A stretch of DNA of 64,000 bases from Acidobacteriota bacterium (GTDB lineage Bacteria; Acidobacteriota; Terriglobia; Terriglobales; SCQP01), in assembly GCA_021789895.1 (NCBI GenBank), contig JAJYIU010000005.1:75239-139238 (forward strand). The letters run 5' to 3'. The notes under the pieces were generated by a model that was not told the origin of the DNA, searched no databases, and saw only the letters and a list, made by a program, of their open reading frames with translations. A program made the position numbers and the translations under genes. This document shows, in pieces, positions 9,715 through 18,557 of the stretch; position 1 is the first letter of the stretch, and each line of letters begins with the position of its first letter.

Positions 9715-11115
9715 CTATTTCGCCGCCGAATTGCGCCGCCGTCCGGCCGGCTGGAAGCGCTGCAGAAAGCCGGTGTCGAAGCGGCCGGCGAGAAAATCGT
9801 CGTCCGCCAGAATGCGCCGGTGCAGCGGAATCGAGGTCTCGATCCCGGTGACGACGAACATCTCCAGCGCGCGGTTCATGCGGCGCAACGCCTCATCGCG
9901 GTCGCGCCCGTAAGCCATCAGCTTGGCCACCAGAGAATCGTAGTAGGGCGGCATCACCGCTTCACTATACAGCGCCGTGTCCACCCGGATGCCGATCCCG
10001 CCGGGCACGTTGAATGCGTCAACTTTGCCGGCCGAGGGGGCGAAGGTTTCGGGGTTTTCGGCGTTGATGCGGCACTCGATCGCATGGCCCTGGTTGACGC
10101 TGGCGTCGTCGCGCAGCACGATCCCGCCCCGGTCGGCTTCGAGCGCGTTTTCCAGCCGCTCGCCCGCGGCAATCCGGATCTGCGCCTTCACCATGTCCAC
10201 GCCGCTGACCCACTCGGTCACGCCGTGCTCGACCTGCAGCCGCGTATTCATCTCGATGAAATAAAGCTGCCCGTCTTCATCCATTAGGAATTCGGCGGTG
10301 CCGGCGTTGGCGTAGCCGATTTCCCGCATCGCGCGCACCAGCTCGTTGCCCATGCGCCGGCGCTCGATCTCCGTCAGCGCCGGCGACGGCGTTTCCTCGA
10401 TCAGCTTCTGGTGGCGGCGCTGGATCGTGCATTCCCGCTCGCCCAAATGCACCACCCGCCCGTATTCGTCTCCCAGAATTTGAAACTCGATGTGCCGCGG
10501 ATGCTCGATGTATTTTTCCAGGTACAAGTCGCCGTTGCCGAATGCGGCCGCGGCTTCGGCGTGCGCGGCGGAATACAGCCCGGGCAATTCCTCGGCGCAG
10601 CGCACGATGCGCATGCCGCGCCCGCCCCCGCCGGCCGTCGCCTTCAGCATCACCGGATAGCCCACGCGCGCGGCGACCGTCGCCGCGTCGGCTTCGTCCT
10701 TGAGCACGCCTTCCGAGCCGGGCAGCACCGGCAGATTGACCTGCATCGCCGCTTCCCGCGCACGCTGCTTTTCCCCCATCATCCGGATCACTTCCGCCGA
10801 TGGCCCGATGAATTTCAACCCGCTGGTGGTGCAGACCTCGGCAAAATTGGCGTTTTCGGAAAGAAACCCGTAGCCGGGGTGGATCGCTTCCGCGTTGGTG
10901 ATCTCGGCGGCGCTGATCACCGCCGGAATGTTCAGGTAGCTTTCGGCCGAGCGCGCCGGCCCCACGCAAACGGCTGCGTCGGCAAAGCGCACCGGCAGGC
11001 TGTTGCGGTCCGCCTCCGAGTACACCACCACCGTATCAATTCCCAGCTCCTTGCAGGCGCAGATGATGCGTAGGGCGATCTCGCCGCGGTTGGCTATCAG
11101 GATTTTTCGGAACAT
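9715..11115 (-). CDS. accC: Acetyl-CoA carboxylase, biotin carboxylase subunit
   Basis: A 466-residue ATP-grasp enzyme that carboxylates the biotin of AccB using ATP and bicarbonate, the first step of malonyl-CoA synthesis. The N-terminus '[18 protein letters not shown]' is canonical and fixes the start at 11115, although the frame is open further upstream. Other family marks are '[15 protein letters not shown]', the glycine-rich ATP loop '[14 protein letters not shown]', and '[10 protein letters not shown]'. The next residue is Gly where Pro is usual (HGVTE for HPVTE). It is five bases downstream of accB and clearly co-transcribed. Confidence 0.96.
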   Translation of the reverse strand: MFRKILIANRGEIALRIICACKELGIDTVVVYSEADRNSLPVRFADAAVCVGPARSAESYLNIPAVISAAEITNAEAIHPGYGFLSENANFAEVCTTSGLKFIGPSAEVIRMMGEKQRAREAAMQVNLPVLPGSEGVLKDEADAATVAARVGYPVMLKATAGGGGRGMRIVRCAEELPGLYSAAHAEAAAAFGNGDLYLEKYIEHPRHIEFQILGDEYGRVVHLGERECTIQRRHQKLIEETPSPALTEIERRRMGNELVRAMREIGYANAGTAEFLMDEDGQLYFIEMNTRLQVEHGVTEWVSGVDMVKAQIRIAAGERLENALEADRGGIVLRDDASVNQGHAIECRINAENPETFAPSAGKVDAFNVPGGIGIRVDTALYSEAVMPPYYDSLVAKLMAYGRDRDEALRRMNRALEMFVVTGIETSIPLHRRILADDDFLAGRFDTGFLQRFQPAGRRRNSAAK

Positions 11116-11120
11116 TGCGC

Positions 11121-11597
11121 TTAACTGGAACGCAGCGTGAACAGCGGCTGGCCGTATTCCACCGGCTGCCCGCTGGTGACCAGCCGGCTGACGATGGTGC
11201 CGGCGGCTTCGGCTTCGATCTCGTTCATCAGCTTCATGGCTTCGACGATGCAAAGCACCTGCCCGGCCTGTACCCGGTCGCCCGGTTGCACGAAATCGGG
11301 GGCGCCGGGCGAGGGTGCGGAATAGAATGTGCCGACGATGGGTGAGTGGACTGTTATCAACCCTTCCGCCTCGGCCGCTCCCGCCGCCGCGGAAGCCGCG
11401 GCTGTGGGCGCGGCGCTGTGAGACGCCGCCGGCGCGGCTGTCCCGGCAGTGCTGGCGGCTGCCGTTCCCGCCGCCATGGCGGCGCCGGCCGTGCCGCGGC
11501 GTATATGCACCCGGCTGCCCGCCTCCTCCAGCTCGAGTTCGTCCACCTGCTTCTCGATCAGGGTGTCAATCAGTTGGCGTATGAACGCTAAATCCAT
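11121..11597 (-). CDS. accB: Biotin carboxyl carrier protein of acetyl-CoA carboxylase
   Basis: A 158-residue carrier protein. Residues 1-35 form the usual helical start '[17 protein letters not shown]'. A flexible Ala/Thr-rich linker follows (about 40-75). The C-terminal biotinyl domain has '[18 protein letters not shown]' and the biotinylation motif '[10 protein letters not shown]' with its Lys. The frame runs back to 11672, but homology to known BCCP starts supports ATG 11597. It lies 88 bases after the M24 peptidase gene and five bases before accC. Confidence 0.96.
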   Translation of the reverse strand: MDLAFIRQLIDTLIEKQVDELELEEAGSRVHIRRGTAGAAMAAGTAAASTAGTAAPAASHSAAPTAAASAAAGAAEAEGLITVHSPIVGTFYSAPSPGAPDFVQPGDRVQAGQVLCIVEAMKLMNEIEAEAAGTIVSRLVTSGQPVEYGQPLFTLRSS

Positions 11598-11685
11598 GCC
11601 GGCTCGCTTTCCCGAGATCTCCGCCCGGATTCCCGCATCCAAATTCTGGCCTGTTTTTTGTGGCTTGCGCAATCTCGCGTCCTTT

Positions 11686-12801
11686 TTATAATTCCAGCAA
11701 TTGCTTGGGGCTCGGAGTCAGTACTTCCGCCCCGCGCGCCGTCACCCGCACGACGTCCTCGATCCGCACCCCGCCCCAACCAGGGATATACACCCCCGGT
11801 TCGATGGTAATCACCTCGCCCGCCTTCAGGCAAACGTCCTCGCCGGCGCGGCCGGCGTTCGCTCCCCGCCCAGCCCGGCCGCGCGGCGGCGTGGGCGCGG
11901 CGGCAATTCGCGGCAGCTCGTGAATTTCCAGCCCCAGTCCATGCCCGGTGGAATGCGAAAAATACTGCGCCAGCCGCACCCGGCGCAGCACCCGCCGGCA
12001 GGCGGCGTCCACGGCCGCGGCTTCCACTCCCTCGCGCACCGCCGCAATCCCCGCCATCTGCGCCTCGAGCACGGCCGCATAGATGCTTCGCAGCCGCGCC
12101 GGCGCCGGCCCCAGGCAAACGGTGCGCGTCATATCGCTGCAGTAGCCGCCCAGCCGCACCCCATAATCCAGCAGCAGCGGCTCGCCGCGGCCTGCCCGGC
12201 GTCGTCCCGGATGCGCGTGCGGCAGCGCGCTATTCGGACCGCTGGCCACGATCGTAGCGAAGGCCGTCCCTTCGCCTCCCGCTTGCCGCATCCCATATTC
12301 CAGTTTTCCCGCAATCTCGGTTTCGCTCATTCCCGGCCGCAGTTGCCGCAGCAGGCGCTGGAACACTTCCGAGGCCAGGCGCACCGCGCGCCGGATCGCC
12401 GCAACTTCGGCCGGCTCCTTCTGCATGCGCTGCGCCTCGATCCAGTCCTCCGCTGGCCGCGCCCGCCGCACGTCGCCCAGCAACAGCTTCGCTTCCCGCA
12501 GGCTCAGATGCCCGGCTTCGACCGCCACCTGCCGCGCCGGGCGTATCGCCTCGGCCACCGCTGCATACACGCTGCCGCGCTTTATGATCGCCCGTGCGCC
12601 ATGCACTTCCCGCCGCGCCTGCTCGCGGTACCGCCCGTCGCTCCAGAACCAGGCTTTCTCCGGCCACACCGCCAGCACCCCGGCCGATCCGCTGAATCCG
12701 GTCAGGTACTGTATGTTGGGCAAATGCGTCACCAGCAGCAGCGGCTGGCCGGAATCGGCCAGGCGGCGGCGCAGATTACGCATACGGGCTGAATAGTCCA
12801 T
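11686..12801 (-). CDS. M24 family Xaa-Pro aminopeptidase
   Basis: A 371-residue cytoplasmic metallopeptidase of the PepP/PepQ type, which removes residues next to proline. It has the N-terminal creatinase-like domain ('[13 protein letters not shown]') and the C-terminal pita-bread domain with metal-ligand blocks '[18 protein letters not shown]', then '[13 protein letters not shown]', then 'ITIEPGVY' and 'VRIEDVV'. A low-complexity insert near residue 310 ('[16 protein letters not shown]') is unusual. Gene order peptidase-accB-accC is common in several phyla. Whether it prefers dipeptides or longer peptides cannot be told. Confidence 0.9.
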   Translation of the reverse strand: MDYSARMRNLRRRLADSGQPLLLVTHLPNIQYLTGFSGSAGVLAVWPEKAWFWSDGRYREQARREVHGARAIIKRGSVYAAVAEAIRPARQVAVEAGHLSLREAKLLLGDVRRARPAEDWIEAQRMQKEPAEVAAIRRAVRLASEVFQRLLRQLRPGMSETEIAGKLEYGMRQAGGEGTAFATIVASGPNSALPHAHPGRRRAGRGEPLLLDYGVRLGGYCSDMTRTVCLGPAPARLRSIYAAVLEAQMAGIAAVREGVEAAAVDAACRRVLRRVRLAQYFSHSTGHGLGLEIHELPRIAAAPTPPRGRAGRGANAGRAGEDVCLKAGEVITIEPGVYIPGWGGVRIEDVVRVTARGAEVLTPSPKQLLEL

Positions 12802-12978
12802 ATTGCCAAAGGATTGATGTTAACAAGTTTTATGTTGCCGTTTGTACTTTTTGCCGCTTGCATGCCTGCCCATCCCGCTCCATTCACTGCTCGCCGAAGC
12901 GAGTTCCTACTTTGGCGGCAAGGGAAATAGTCAACCCGCTGCCATGTTTCGGCATGCAAATGTTCAGGAGGGCCTGGC

Positions 12979-13881
12979 ATGCTGATTTCCAGCCTGCGGC
13001 ACTGGGCGTGTCCCCGCGATGGCGCGTTCCCTTTGCGGCCGCGCGTCGAAACATGGCAGCGCGATGAAGCCTGGGAGGGGCGGCTGGAGTGTCCCGCCTG
13101 CGGCTGCGCTTATTCCTTTCGCCAGGGCCTGCCGAACTTCCTGCCCCGGGATGAGCCCGGCTGGCTGGAACCCGATCAGCAGCTCGAGTTGGTCGAGCGC
13201 AATCGCGCGTTGATGATGCCGCGCACCGGCCGCCAGCTCCATGACGAGCGCGTGGAGGAAGCCGCCGTCTTGCGCTGTTTGGCCGGCTTGCGCCGCGGGC
13301 GTATTCTCGACGCCGGCTGTGGCGTGGGCCGCATGAGCCTCCGTCTGCTGCGCCGCGGGCACGAGGTCGTGGCGCTCGATTTTGCCGCCGGACGCCTGCT
13401 CCATCTCCGCGCCCTCGCCGATGGCCGCCCGCAGTTGAACTGCGCGGTGGCCGAATTGACCCATGCCCCCCTGCGCGCCTGTCACTTCGACGCCGTCGTC
13501 TGCCTCCAGGTGCTGGAACATCTGCCCACGCCCGAGTTGCGCCAGGCTTTGCTCGACCGGCTGCGGCTGGCGCTGCTTCCCGGCGGGCGCCTCGTGCTGA
13601 CGGTTTACAACTACAACCGCGCCCGGCGCCGCGCGGGCGCGCCCGATGCCCGCCACGATTCCGGCATTTTCTATCACTGCTATACCGAAACCGAACTGCG
13701 CCAGGATCTGCACGGCTTCCGCAGTCTGCGGCTGCGCGGGCTGGTTTGCCGCCTTCCAGCCGCTTATCGCCTGCTCGGCCACGCCGGCGTCCTGGGCCGC
13801 CGGCTGGATCGCGCCTTGACCCTCCCCGGCTGGCTCGCCCGCGGCTGGGCCCATCTCTGGCTGGTCCAGGCCGTCAAATAG
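12979..13881 (+). CDS. SAM-dependent methyltransferase with N-terminal zinc-ribbon-like segment
   Basis: A 300-residue class I methyltransferase. The N-terminal 60 residues look like a Trm112-type segment, with 'CPRDGAFPL' and then 'CPACGCAYSF' and 'LPNFLP'. The Rossmann domain starts at 'ILDAGCGVGRMSLRLL' (motif I) and includes 'FDAVVCLQVLEHLP' and 'LLPGGRLVLTVYNYN'. ATG 12979 follows a strong AGGAGG site eight bases upstream. It is divergent from the M24 peptidase and convergent with mscL. The substrate is unknown; the zinc-ribbon plus methyltransferase plan is common in small-molecule and lipid methyltransferases. Confidence 0.85.
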   Translation: MLISSLRHWACPRDGAFPLRPRVETWQRDEAWEGRLECPACGCAYSFRQGLPNFLPRDEPGWLEPDQQLELVERNRALMMPRTGRQLHDERVEEAAVLRCLAGLRRGRILDAGCGVGRMSLRLLRRGHEVVALDFAAGRLLHLRALADGRPQLNCAVAELTHAPLRACHFDAVVCLQVLEHLPTPELRQALLDRLRLALLPGGRLVLTVYNYNRARRRAGAPDARHDSGIFYHCYTETELRQDLHGFRSLRLRGLVCRLPAAYRLLGHAGVLGRRLDRALTLPGWLARGWAHLWLVQAVK

Positions 13882-13899
13882 CGCGATCGAAATTTCTCA

Positions 13900-14331
13900 T
13901 CAGGCCGCGGCGCCGGGAGTGGTCGGCGTCACTTCGGCGGTGCAGTGCGCGCAGCGCCGCGCCTGTACGGGGATGTCGCTCAGGCACTCGGGACATTTGC
14001 GGATGGTGGGGTCGGGCGGCGGTACTTGTTTGTAGCGGCTGACCAGCCTGTTGATCGGCAGCACCACCAGGAAGAAAACGGAAATGCCGATCAGCAGCAG
14101 GCTCAGCAGCGCATTGATGAAATCGCCATAAAGAAATTTCGCGCCGTGGATGGTGAATGCCCAGTAGGCAAAGCTGGGCTTGCCCACGATCGCCGCCACG
14201 ATCGGCGTGATCAGGTCTTTCACCAGCGCGGTCACCACCGCCCCGAAAGCGGCGCCCATCACCACGCCTACCGCCAGGTCCACGACGTTGCCGCGCAGCA
14301 GAAAGTTTTTCAGGTCTTGTGAGACGCTCAT
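13900..14331 (-). CDS. mscL: Large-conductance mechanosensitive channel with C-terminal zinc ribbon
   Basis: A 143-residue MscL. The start 'MSVSQDLKNFLLRGNVVDLA' and first transmembrane helix with 'GVVMGAAFGAVV' are typical, and a second helix lies at about 68-92. The channel opens under membrane tension to release solutes on osmotic downshock. After the second helix, where most MscL proteins carry a helical bundle, there is instead a short linker and a Cys4 zinc ribbon ('CPECLSDIPVQARRCAHC'). It starts 44 bases after the ETF:quinone oxidoreductase stop, on the same strand. Confidence 0.93.
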   Translation of the reverse strand: MSVSQDLKNFLLRGNVVDLAVGVVMGAAFGAVVTALVKDLITPIVAAIVGKPSFAYWAFTIHGAKFLYGDFINALLSLLLIGISVFFLVVLPINRLVSRYKQVPPPDPTIRKCPECLSDIPVQARRCAHCTAEVTPTTPGAAA

Positions 14332-14375
14332 GGCCTATAAATTACCACCACCCACGGAATAGTCACTCCGTCCGG

Positions 14376-16040
14376 TTACATCCCTTCGTAATTGGGCCCG
14401 CCGCCGCCTTCCGGCGGCGTCCAGGTGATGATGCCGTACGGATCCATGAAATCGCAGGTCTTACAATGCACGCAGTTGGAAGCATGCAATTGCAGCCGGC
14501 GCTCATCGCCCTCGCCCGTCAGCTCGTAAACCGCGGCGGGACAAAAGTATTGGCACGGGTTGCCGAATTCGTGCGCGCAGCGCTTCCAGCAAATCTCGGG
14601 ATCGCTGACGTGCAGGTGCGGCGGCTGGTCTTCTTCGTGGCGCGTGCCGGAATGATAGACGTCGGCGAGCTTATCGAAAGTCAGCTTGCCGTCGGGATGG
14701 AAGCCGGGCGGAGCCCCGCCCAGTTCGCCGATCGGCCGCATCCGCAGGTGGCCGGCGGTAGCCGCATATCGCTCGCGCACTCCGCGCCCGCCCGTCAGCA
14801 TTTGCAACCCGGCGTGAACCAGGCCGGGAAAAAGCCCGTGCTCGAAACCCTGGTGAAAGTTCCGCACCGCCCGCAGCTCGCGTCCGATCGGGCCGGAACG
14901 GACCGCTTCGGCGTATGCGTGCAGGCGTTCGGGCTGCTGCTGCGCAAGCGCGTCGTAGGCGGCTTCGGCGGCCAGCCGTCCTGAGTCCAGCGCCAAATGT
15001 ATCCCTTTCAGCCGGCGGCTGTTGAGCAGCCCGGCGCTGTCGCCGGCGATCAGCCAGCCGTCGCCCGCCAGGGGCGGCATCGAAAACCATCCTCCGCTGG
15101 GAATAGTCTTGGCGCCATAGCGCACCAGCTCGCCGCCTTCCAGCAGCCGCCGCACCATCGGATGGGTCTTGAAGCGCTGGAAGAGCGTGTGCGGATCGGT
15201 GCGTGGATCCTCATATTCGAGCCCGGTCACCAGCCCGATCGAGACGCGGTTGTCGGGCAGGCCGTAGATCCAGCCTCCGCCATACAGCGCGGGCGCGTGC
15301 GGCCAGCCCAGCGTGTGCCATACTCGCCCGGCGGGAAACCGCCCCGGCGGCAGCGCCCACAGCTCCTTGACGCCGAGCGAATAGAGCTGCGGGTTTTCGG
15401 CCTGCAGCTTGAGCGCTTCCAGCAATTGCCGGGTCAGCGAGCCGCGGCTGCCTTCCGCCAGCACCACCACCGGCGCGATCAGGTCGTAACCGGGTTCGAA
15501 ATTGGATTTTTTCCGCCCCTGCCGGTCCCAACCTTTATCCCCGGTGCGCACCCCACGCAAACGTCCGGGCGCGCCATCGCGCCAGAGTGGAGCGGTGGCG
15601 GCAGTGCCGGGAAACAGGCTCACCCCGGCGGCTTCGGCGCGCTCCGCCAGCCGCCGCCCCAGCCGGTTGATGGAAATGACGTAGTTGCCGTGATTGCGCA
15701 GCGGCGGCGGCGTGACCGGCAGCCGCCAGCCGCGGCCCGCCGTCAGCGCCAGCACGGCATCTTCGGCGACGGGTATGAATTGCAGGCTGTCCAGCTCGCT
15801 TTCGAAATCGGGCAGCAGCCGGCGCAGCGCTCCCGGGTCCATCACCGCGCCGCTGAGCAAATGGGCCCCGGCCTCCCGGCCTTTCTCCAGCACCAGTATG
15901 TTTTCCTTCAGCAGCGGACGCTCGGGATGGCGGCGGTTATGTTCGTCGAATAGCTCGGCCAGGCGCAGCGCGCAGGCCAGCCCGGCCGGCCCCGCGCCGA
16001 CGATCACGGCCTCGGCCTGCATCTCAGGATGTTCCGTCAT
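14376..16040 (-). CDS. Electron-transfer flavoprotein:quinone oxidoreductase
   Basis: A 554-residue flavoprotein that moves electrons from reduced ETF to the quinone pool at the membrane. The N-terminal FAD site is 'VIVGAGPAGLACALRLAE' (about 13-30). Family motifs include 'HLLSGAVMDPGALRRLLPD', 'GWLIAGDSAGLLNSRRLKGI' and a hydrophobic 'GGGWIYGLPDNRVSIGLV' region. The C-terminus has a single 4Fe-4S ferredoxin-like domain with 'CQYFCPAAVYE' and 'CVHCKTCDFMDP'. It follows etfA by 33 bases, giving a complete etfB-etfA-ETFQO operon for fatty-acid or amino-acid oxidation. Confidence 0.95.
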   Translation of the reverse strand: MTEHPEMQAEAVIVGAGPAGLACALRLAELFDEHNRRHPERPLLKENILVLEKGREAGAHLLSGAVMDPGALRRLLPDFESELDSLQFIPVAEDAVLALTAGRGWRLPVTPPPLRNHGNYVISINRLGRRLAERAEAAGVSLFPGTAATAPLWRDGAPGRLRGVRTGDKGWDRQGRKKSNFEPGYDLIAPVVVLAEGSRGSLTRQLLEALKLQAENPQLYSLGVKELWALPPGRFPAGRVWHTLGWPHAPALYGGGWIYGLPDNRVSIGLVTGLEYEDPRTDPHTLFQRFKTHPMVRRLLEGGELVRYGAKTIPSGGWFSMPPLAGDGWLIAGDSAGLLNSRRLKGIHLALDSGRLAAEAAYDALAQQQPERLHAYAEAVRSGPIGRELRAVRNFHQGFEHGLFPGLVHAGLQMLTGGRGVRERYAATAGHLRMRPIGELGGAPPGFHPDGKLTFDKLADVYHSGTRHEEDQPPHLHVSDPEICWKRCAHEFGNPCQYFCPAAVYELTGEGDERRLQLHASNCVHCKTCDFMDPYGIITWTPPEGGGGPNYEGM

Positions 16041-16073
16041 GCCGCTTCCCGTGATACGGCTCTCCTGCTCCTT

Positions 16074-17072
16074 TTATGCCCTTGCTTTCAGCGCGGCGAT
16101 CAATGCGGGTACGATTTCGAACAGGTCGCCCACCGCCCCGATGTCGGCGGCCTCGAATATGGGCGCGGCGGCATCTTTGTTGATAGCCACGACCGTGCGC
16201 GAGGCTTTCATCCCCACCAGGTGTTGAATCGCGCCCGAGATGCCCAGTGCCAGGTAGAGCCGCGGCGCCACCGTCTGCCCCGAAGAGCCCACCTGGCGGT
16301 CCATCGGCAGCCAGCCGTTGTCGCAGATCGGGCGGGAAGCGGCCAGCTCCGCCCCCAGCAGTTCCGCGAGTTGGCGCGCCAGCTCGATGTTTTTCTCTTC
16401 GCGGATGCCGCGCCCGACGGCAACGATTTTTCCCGCCTGTCCCAGGTCCACCGCCTGGCGCGCTTCGCGGAAGGGCTCGCCGGGGTGCACCCGCGGCGCG
16501 GAAATTTCCGGCTCCAGCGCTTCCACCGGCGCCGCCGCCGGCGCGCGCTCCAGTCCCTCGGCGGAAAAGGCGCCGATCTGCAGGCTGAGGAAAAGCGGCG
16601 GCGGCAGCGTGGAGACGAATTCGGCCGCCAGCTTGCCCTGGTACATCGGGCGGCTGCAGATCAGCCCGCCTTCCTCGCGGCGCAGCGCGGTGACATCGCC
16701 GAGCAGCTCGCGCCCGGCGCGGTCGGCGAGCCGCGGAGCGTAATCGCGCGTCTGGTAGCTGTGGCAAAAAAAGACCCATTGCGGCAGCGCGCGGGCAAGC
16801 AGGGCGCCGGCCGCTTCGATATAGGCTTCCGCCACATAGGGCGAAAGCCGCGCGTGCCGCGCCATCCAGAGCTTTTCGACCCGGAATGCGGCGGCCTGGC
16901 TCGCGGCGGCAGCGGTTTCCTCCGCGTTGCCGAGCACTGCCGCTTCGACTTTCAGTCCGGCGGCGGCGCTTAGTTGTTGCGCCGCCGCCAGCGCTTCGAG
17001 CGCGGCCGGAACGAGCTGCCCGCCGCGTTGTTCGAGAAAAACTAATGCCGTGGGACGAAGTTCGTCGTTCAT
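16074..17072 (-). CDS. etfA: Electron transfer flavoprotein alpha subunit
   Basis: A 332-residue ETF alpha chain. The start 'MNDELRPTALVFLEQRGG' matches the family and lies two bases after etfB, so the longer upstream frame is rejected. The C-terminal FAD domain has 'VAVGRGIREEKNIELARQLA', 'DNGWLPMDRQVGSSGQTVAP' and 'YLALGISGAIQHLVGM', which bind FAD. It pairs with EtfB and passes electrons to the quinone oxidoreductase encoded next. Confidence 0.96.
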   Translation of the reverse strand: MNDELRPTALVFLEQRGGQLVPAALEALAAAQQLSAAAGLKVEAAVLGNAEETAAAASQAAAFRVEKLWMARHARLSPYVAEAYIEAAGALLARALPQWVFFCHSYQTRDYAPRLADRAGRELLGDVTALRREEGGLICSRPMYQGKLAAEFVSTLPPPLFLSLQIGAFSAEGLERAPAAAPVEALEPEISAPRVHPGEPFREARQAVDLGQAGKIVAVGRGIREEKNIELARQLAELLGAELAASRPICDNGWLPMDRQVGSSGQTVAPRLYLALGISGAIQHLVGMKASRTVVAINKDAAAPIFEAADIGAVGDLFEIVPALIAALKARA

Positions 17073-17074
17073 GG

Positions 17075-17875
17075 TTAGGAATTCGGCAGCAGGTGAGCGG
17101 TGCGTAGATGCTCGAATAACTGCCCGGCGATTTGCGCCGCGGGACCTTCGAGCATCACTGTTTGCTTGGTCTTTTGGGGGATGAAGAGGCGGAGCATGCG
17201 CTGCCGGTTGGCGCCCGCGTCCACGCCCAGCTCTTCTAGGGGAATGCGCGCCAGCGGCTTGTTTTTCGCCTGCTTGATGCCGAGCAGCGTGGCGTAGCGC
17301 AGCTTGTTGATGCCCGATTGGATGGTGAGCACCGCCGGCAGCGGAATGTCCAGCCACTGAAAATAGCCGCCTTCCAGCTCGCGCTTGGCCTTGATCCGCG
17401 CTCCGTCGCCGCCGGCCGGCTGCGGCTCGATTTGCATGATGATGGTCGCGTGCGGCAAGCCCAGCCGCTCGGCCAGCAGCACTCCGGTCTGGGCGTAGCC
17501 CATGTCGTCGGATTGCAATCCGGTCAGCGCCAGGTCGAACCCTCCGCCGCTGTCGCGTTGCAGCGCTGCACAGAGGGCGGCGGCGGTGGCGGCCGCGTCG
17601 AGCGCGGCGCCGGCGGGCGCAACCAGGTGCAGCGCGCGGTCGGCGCCCTTGGCCAGCGCTTCCCGCAGCACCTGCGCCGCGCGCTCCGGCCCCAGCGTCA
17701 GCGCCACTACTTCCCCGCCGCCGGCTTCCTTCAGCCGCAAGCCCTCTTCCAGCGCATAAGCGTCGGGCTCGTTCATTTCATAGCCCACGTCCTCGCGTAT
17801 GCCGCCGCCGTCGGCGGTGAGCCGCAGCGGCGCATCCTTGGCCGGCACCTGCTTGAGGCAGACCACGATTTTCAT
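17075..17875 (-). CDS. etfB: Electron transfer flavoprotein beta subunit
   Basis: A 266-residue ETF beta chain beginning 'MKIVVCLKQVPAKDAPLRL'. It has the typical 'MNEPDAYALEEGLRLKE' block, the 'GLQSDDMGYAQTGVLLAERL' block near the AMP site, and the signature region 'KRELEGGYFQWLDIPLPAVL'. It is the first gene of the etfB-etfA-ETFQO cluster. The 154 bases upstream hold no gene and presumably the promoter. Confidence 0.96.
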   Translation of the reverse strand: MKIVVCLKQVPAKDAPLRLTADGGGIREDVGYEMNEPDAYALEEGLRLKEAGGGEVVALTLGPERAAQVLREALAKGADRALHLVAPAGAALDAAATAAALCAALQRDSGGGFDLALTGLQSDDMGYAQTGVLLAERLGLPHATIIMQIEPQPAGGDGARIKAKRELEGGYFQWLDIPLPAVLTIQSGINKLRYATLLGIKQAKNKPLARIPLEELGVDAGANRQRMLRLFIPQKTKQTVMLEGPAAQIAGQLFEHLRTAHLLPNS

Positions 17876-18029
17876 CTAGTTCGCTCCTGTGCGGCGCGCG
17901 CTGTCTTTTGCCGCCGCTCACCTTCGTCCGGCGGCGTCTTCTGGCGCGGCCGGAAACGCAGCGGCGCGGGTGTGGCGGCCTGCGCTGCCCGCCGCCTCGC
18001 GTTGTCTCCCGGTTCCAGCGGCGCGGGCG

Positions 18030-18509
18030 CTAGGGCGCGTGGCAGGCTCCCAGCCCGTTTTTTTCGAAATAGCGCTGGTGATATTCCTCGGCGCGGTAAA
18101 ACGGGCCGGCGGGCAAAATCTGTGTGACGATGGGCCGCGCGAAGGCGCCGCTGCGGTCCATTTCGGCGCGCGATGCCAGCGCTTCCGCCTGCTGCTCGGG
18201 CGTGTGATAGAAAATCGCCGAACGGTATTGTTCGCCGGTATCGGGGCCTTGCCGGTTGAAGGTGGTGGGATCGTGCAACTGCCAGAAATGCCGCAACAGC
18301 TCGCGGTAGGAAACGCGCGCGGAATCGAAGCTGACCTCGACCGCTTCGGCGTGTCCGGTGCCGCCGGCGCAGACTTCACGATAGCTGGGATGGGCGGTGC
18401 TGCCGCCGGTGTAGCCGCTGGCCGCATCGAGCACGCCTGCAATCTGGCGCAACGCGGCTTCCACGCCCCAGAAACAGCCGGCGGCGAAAGTGGCTTTTTC
18501 AGTGGGCAT
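18030..18509 (-). CDS. msrA: Peptide methionine sulfoxide reductase A
   Basis: A 159-residue MsrA that reduces the S-epimer of methionine sulfoxide in proteins. The catalytic motif 'GCFWG' places the nucleophile at Cys12. '[15 protein letters not shown]', '[11 protein letters not shown]' and 'QYRSAIFY' are all present. Cys156 in the C-terminal tail ('LGACHAP') is a candidate resolving cysteine. It is cytoplasmic; no signal peptide is seen. It is on the same strand as the carbamoyltransferase gene 48 bases upstream, which could mean co-transcription. Confidence 0.95.
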   Translation of the reverse strand: MPTEKATFAAGCFWGVEAALRQIAGVLDAASGYTGGSTAHPSYREVCAGGTGHAEAVEVSFDSARVSYRELLRHFWQLHDPTTFNRQGPDTGEQYRSAIFYHTPEQQAEALASRAEMDRSGAFARPIVTQILPAGPFYRAEEYHQRYFEKNGLGACHAP

Positions 18510-18557
18510 CAGGATTCCCTCTCCTCGTCTATTGTAGCCACGCCGCCGGCCGCGCCG

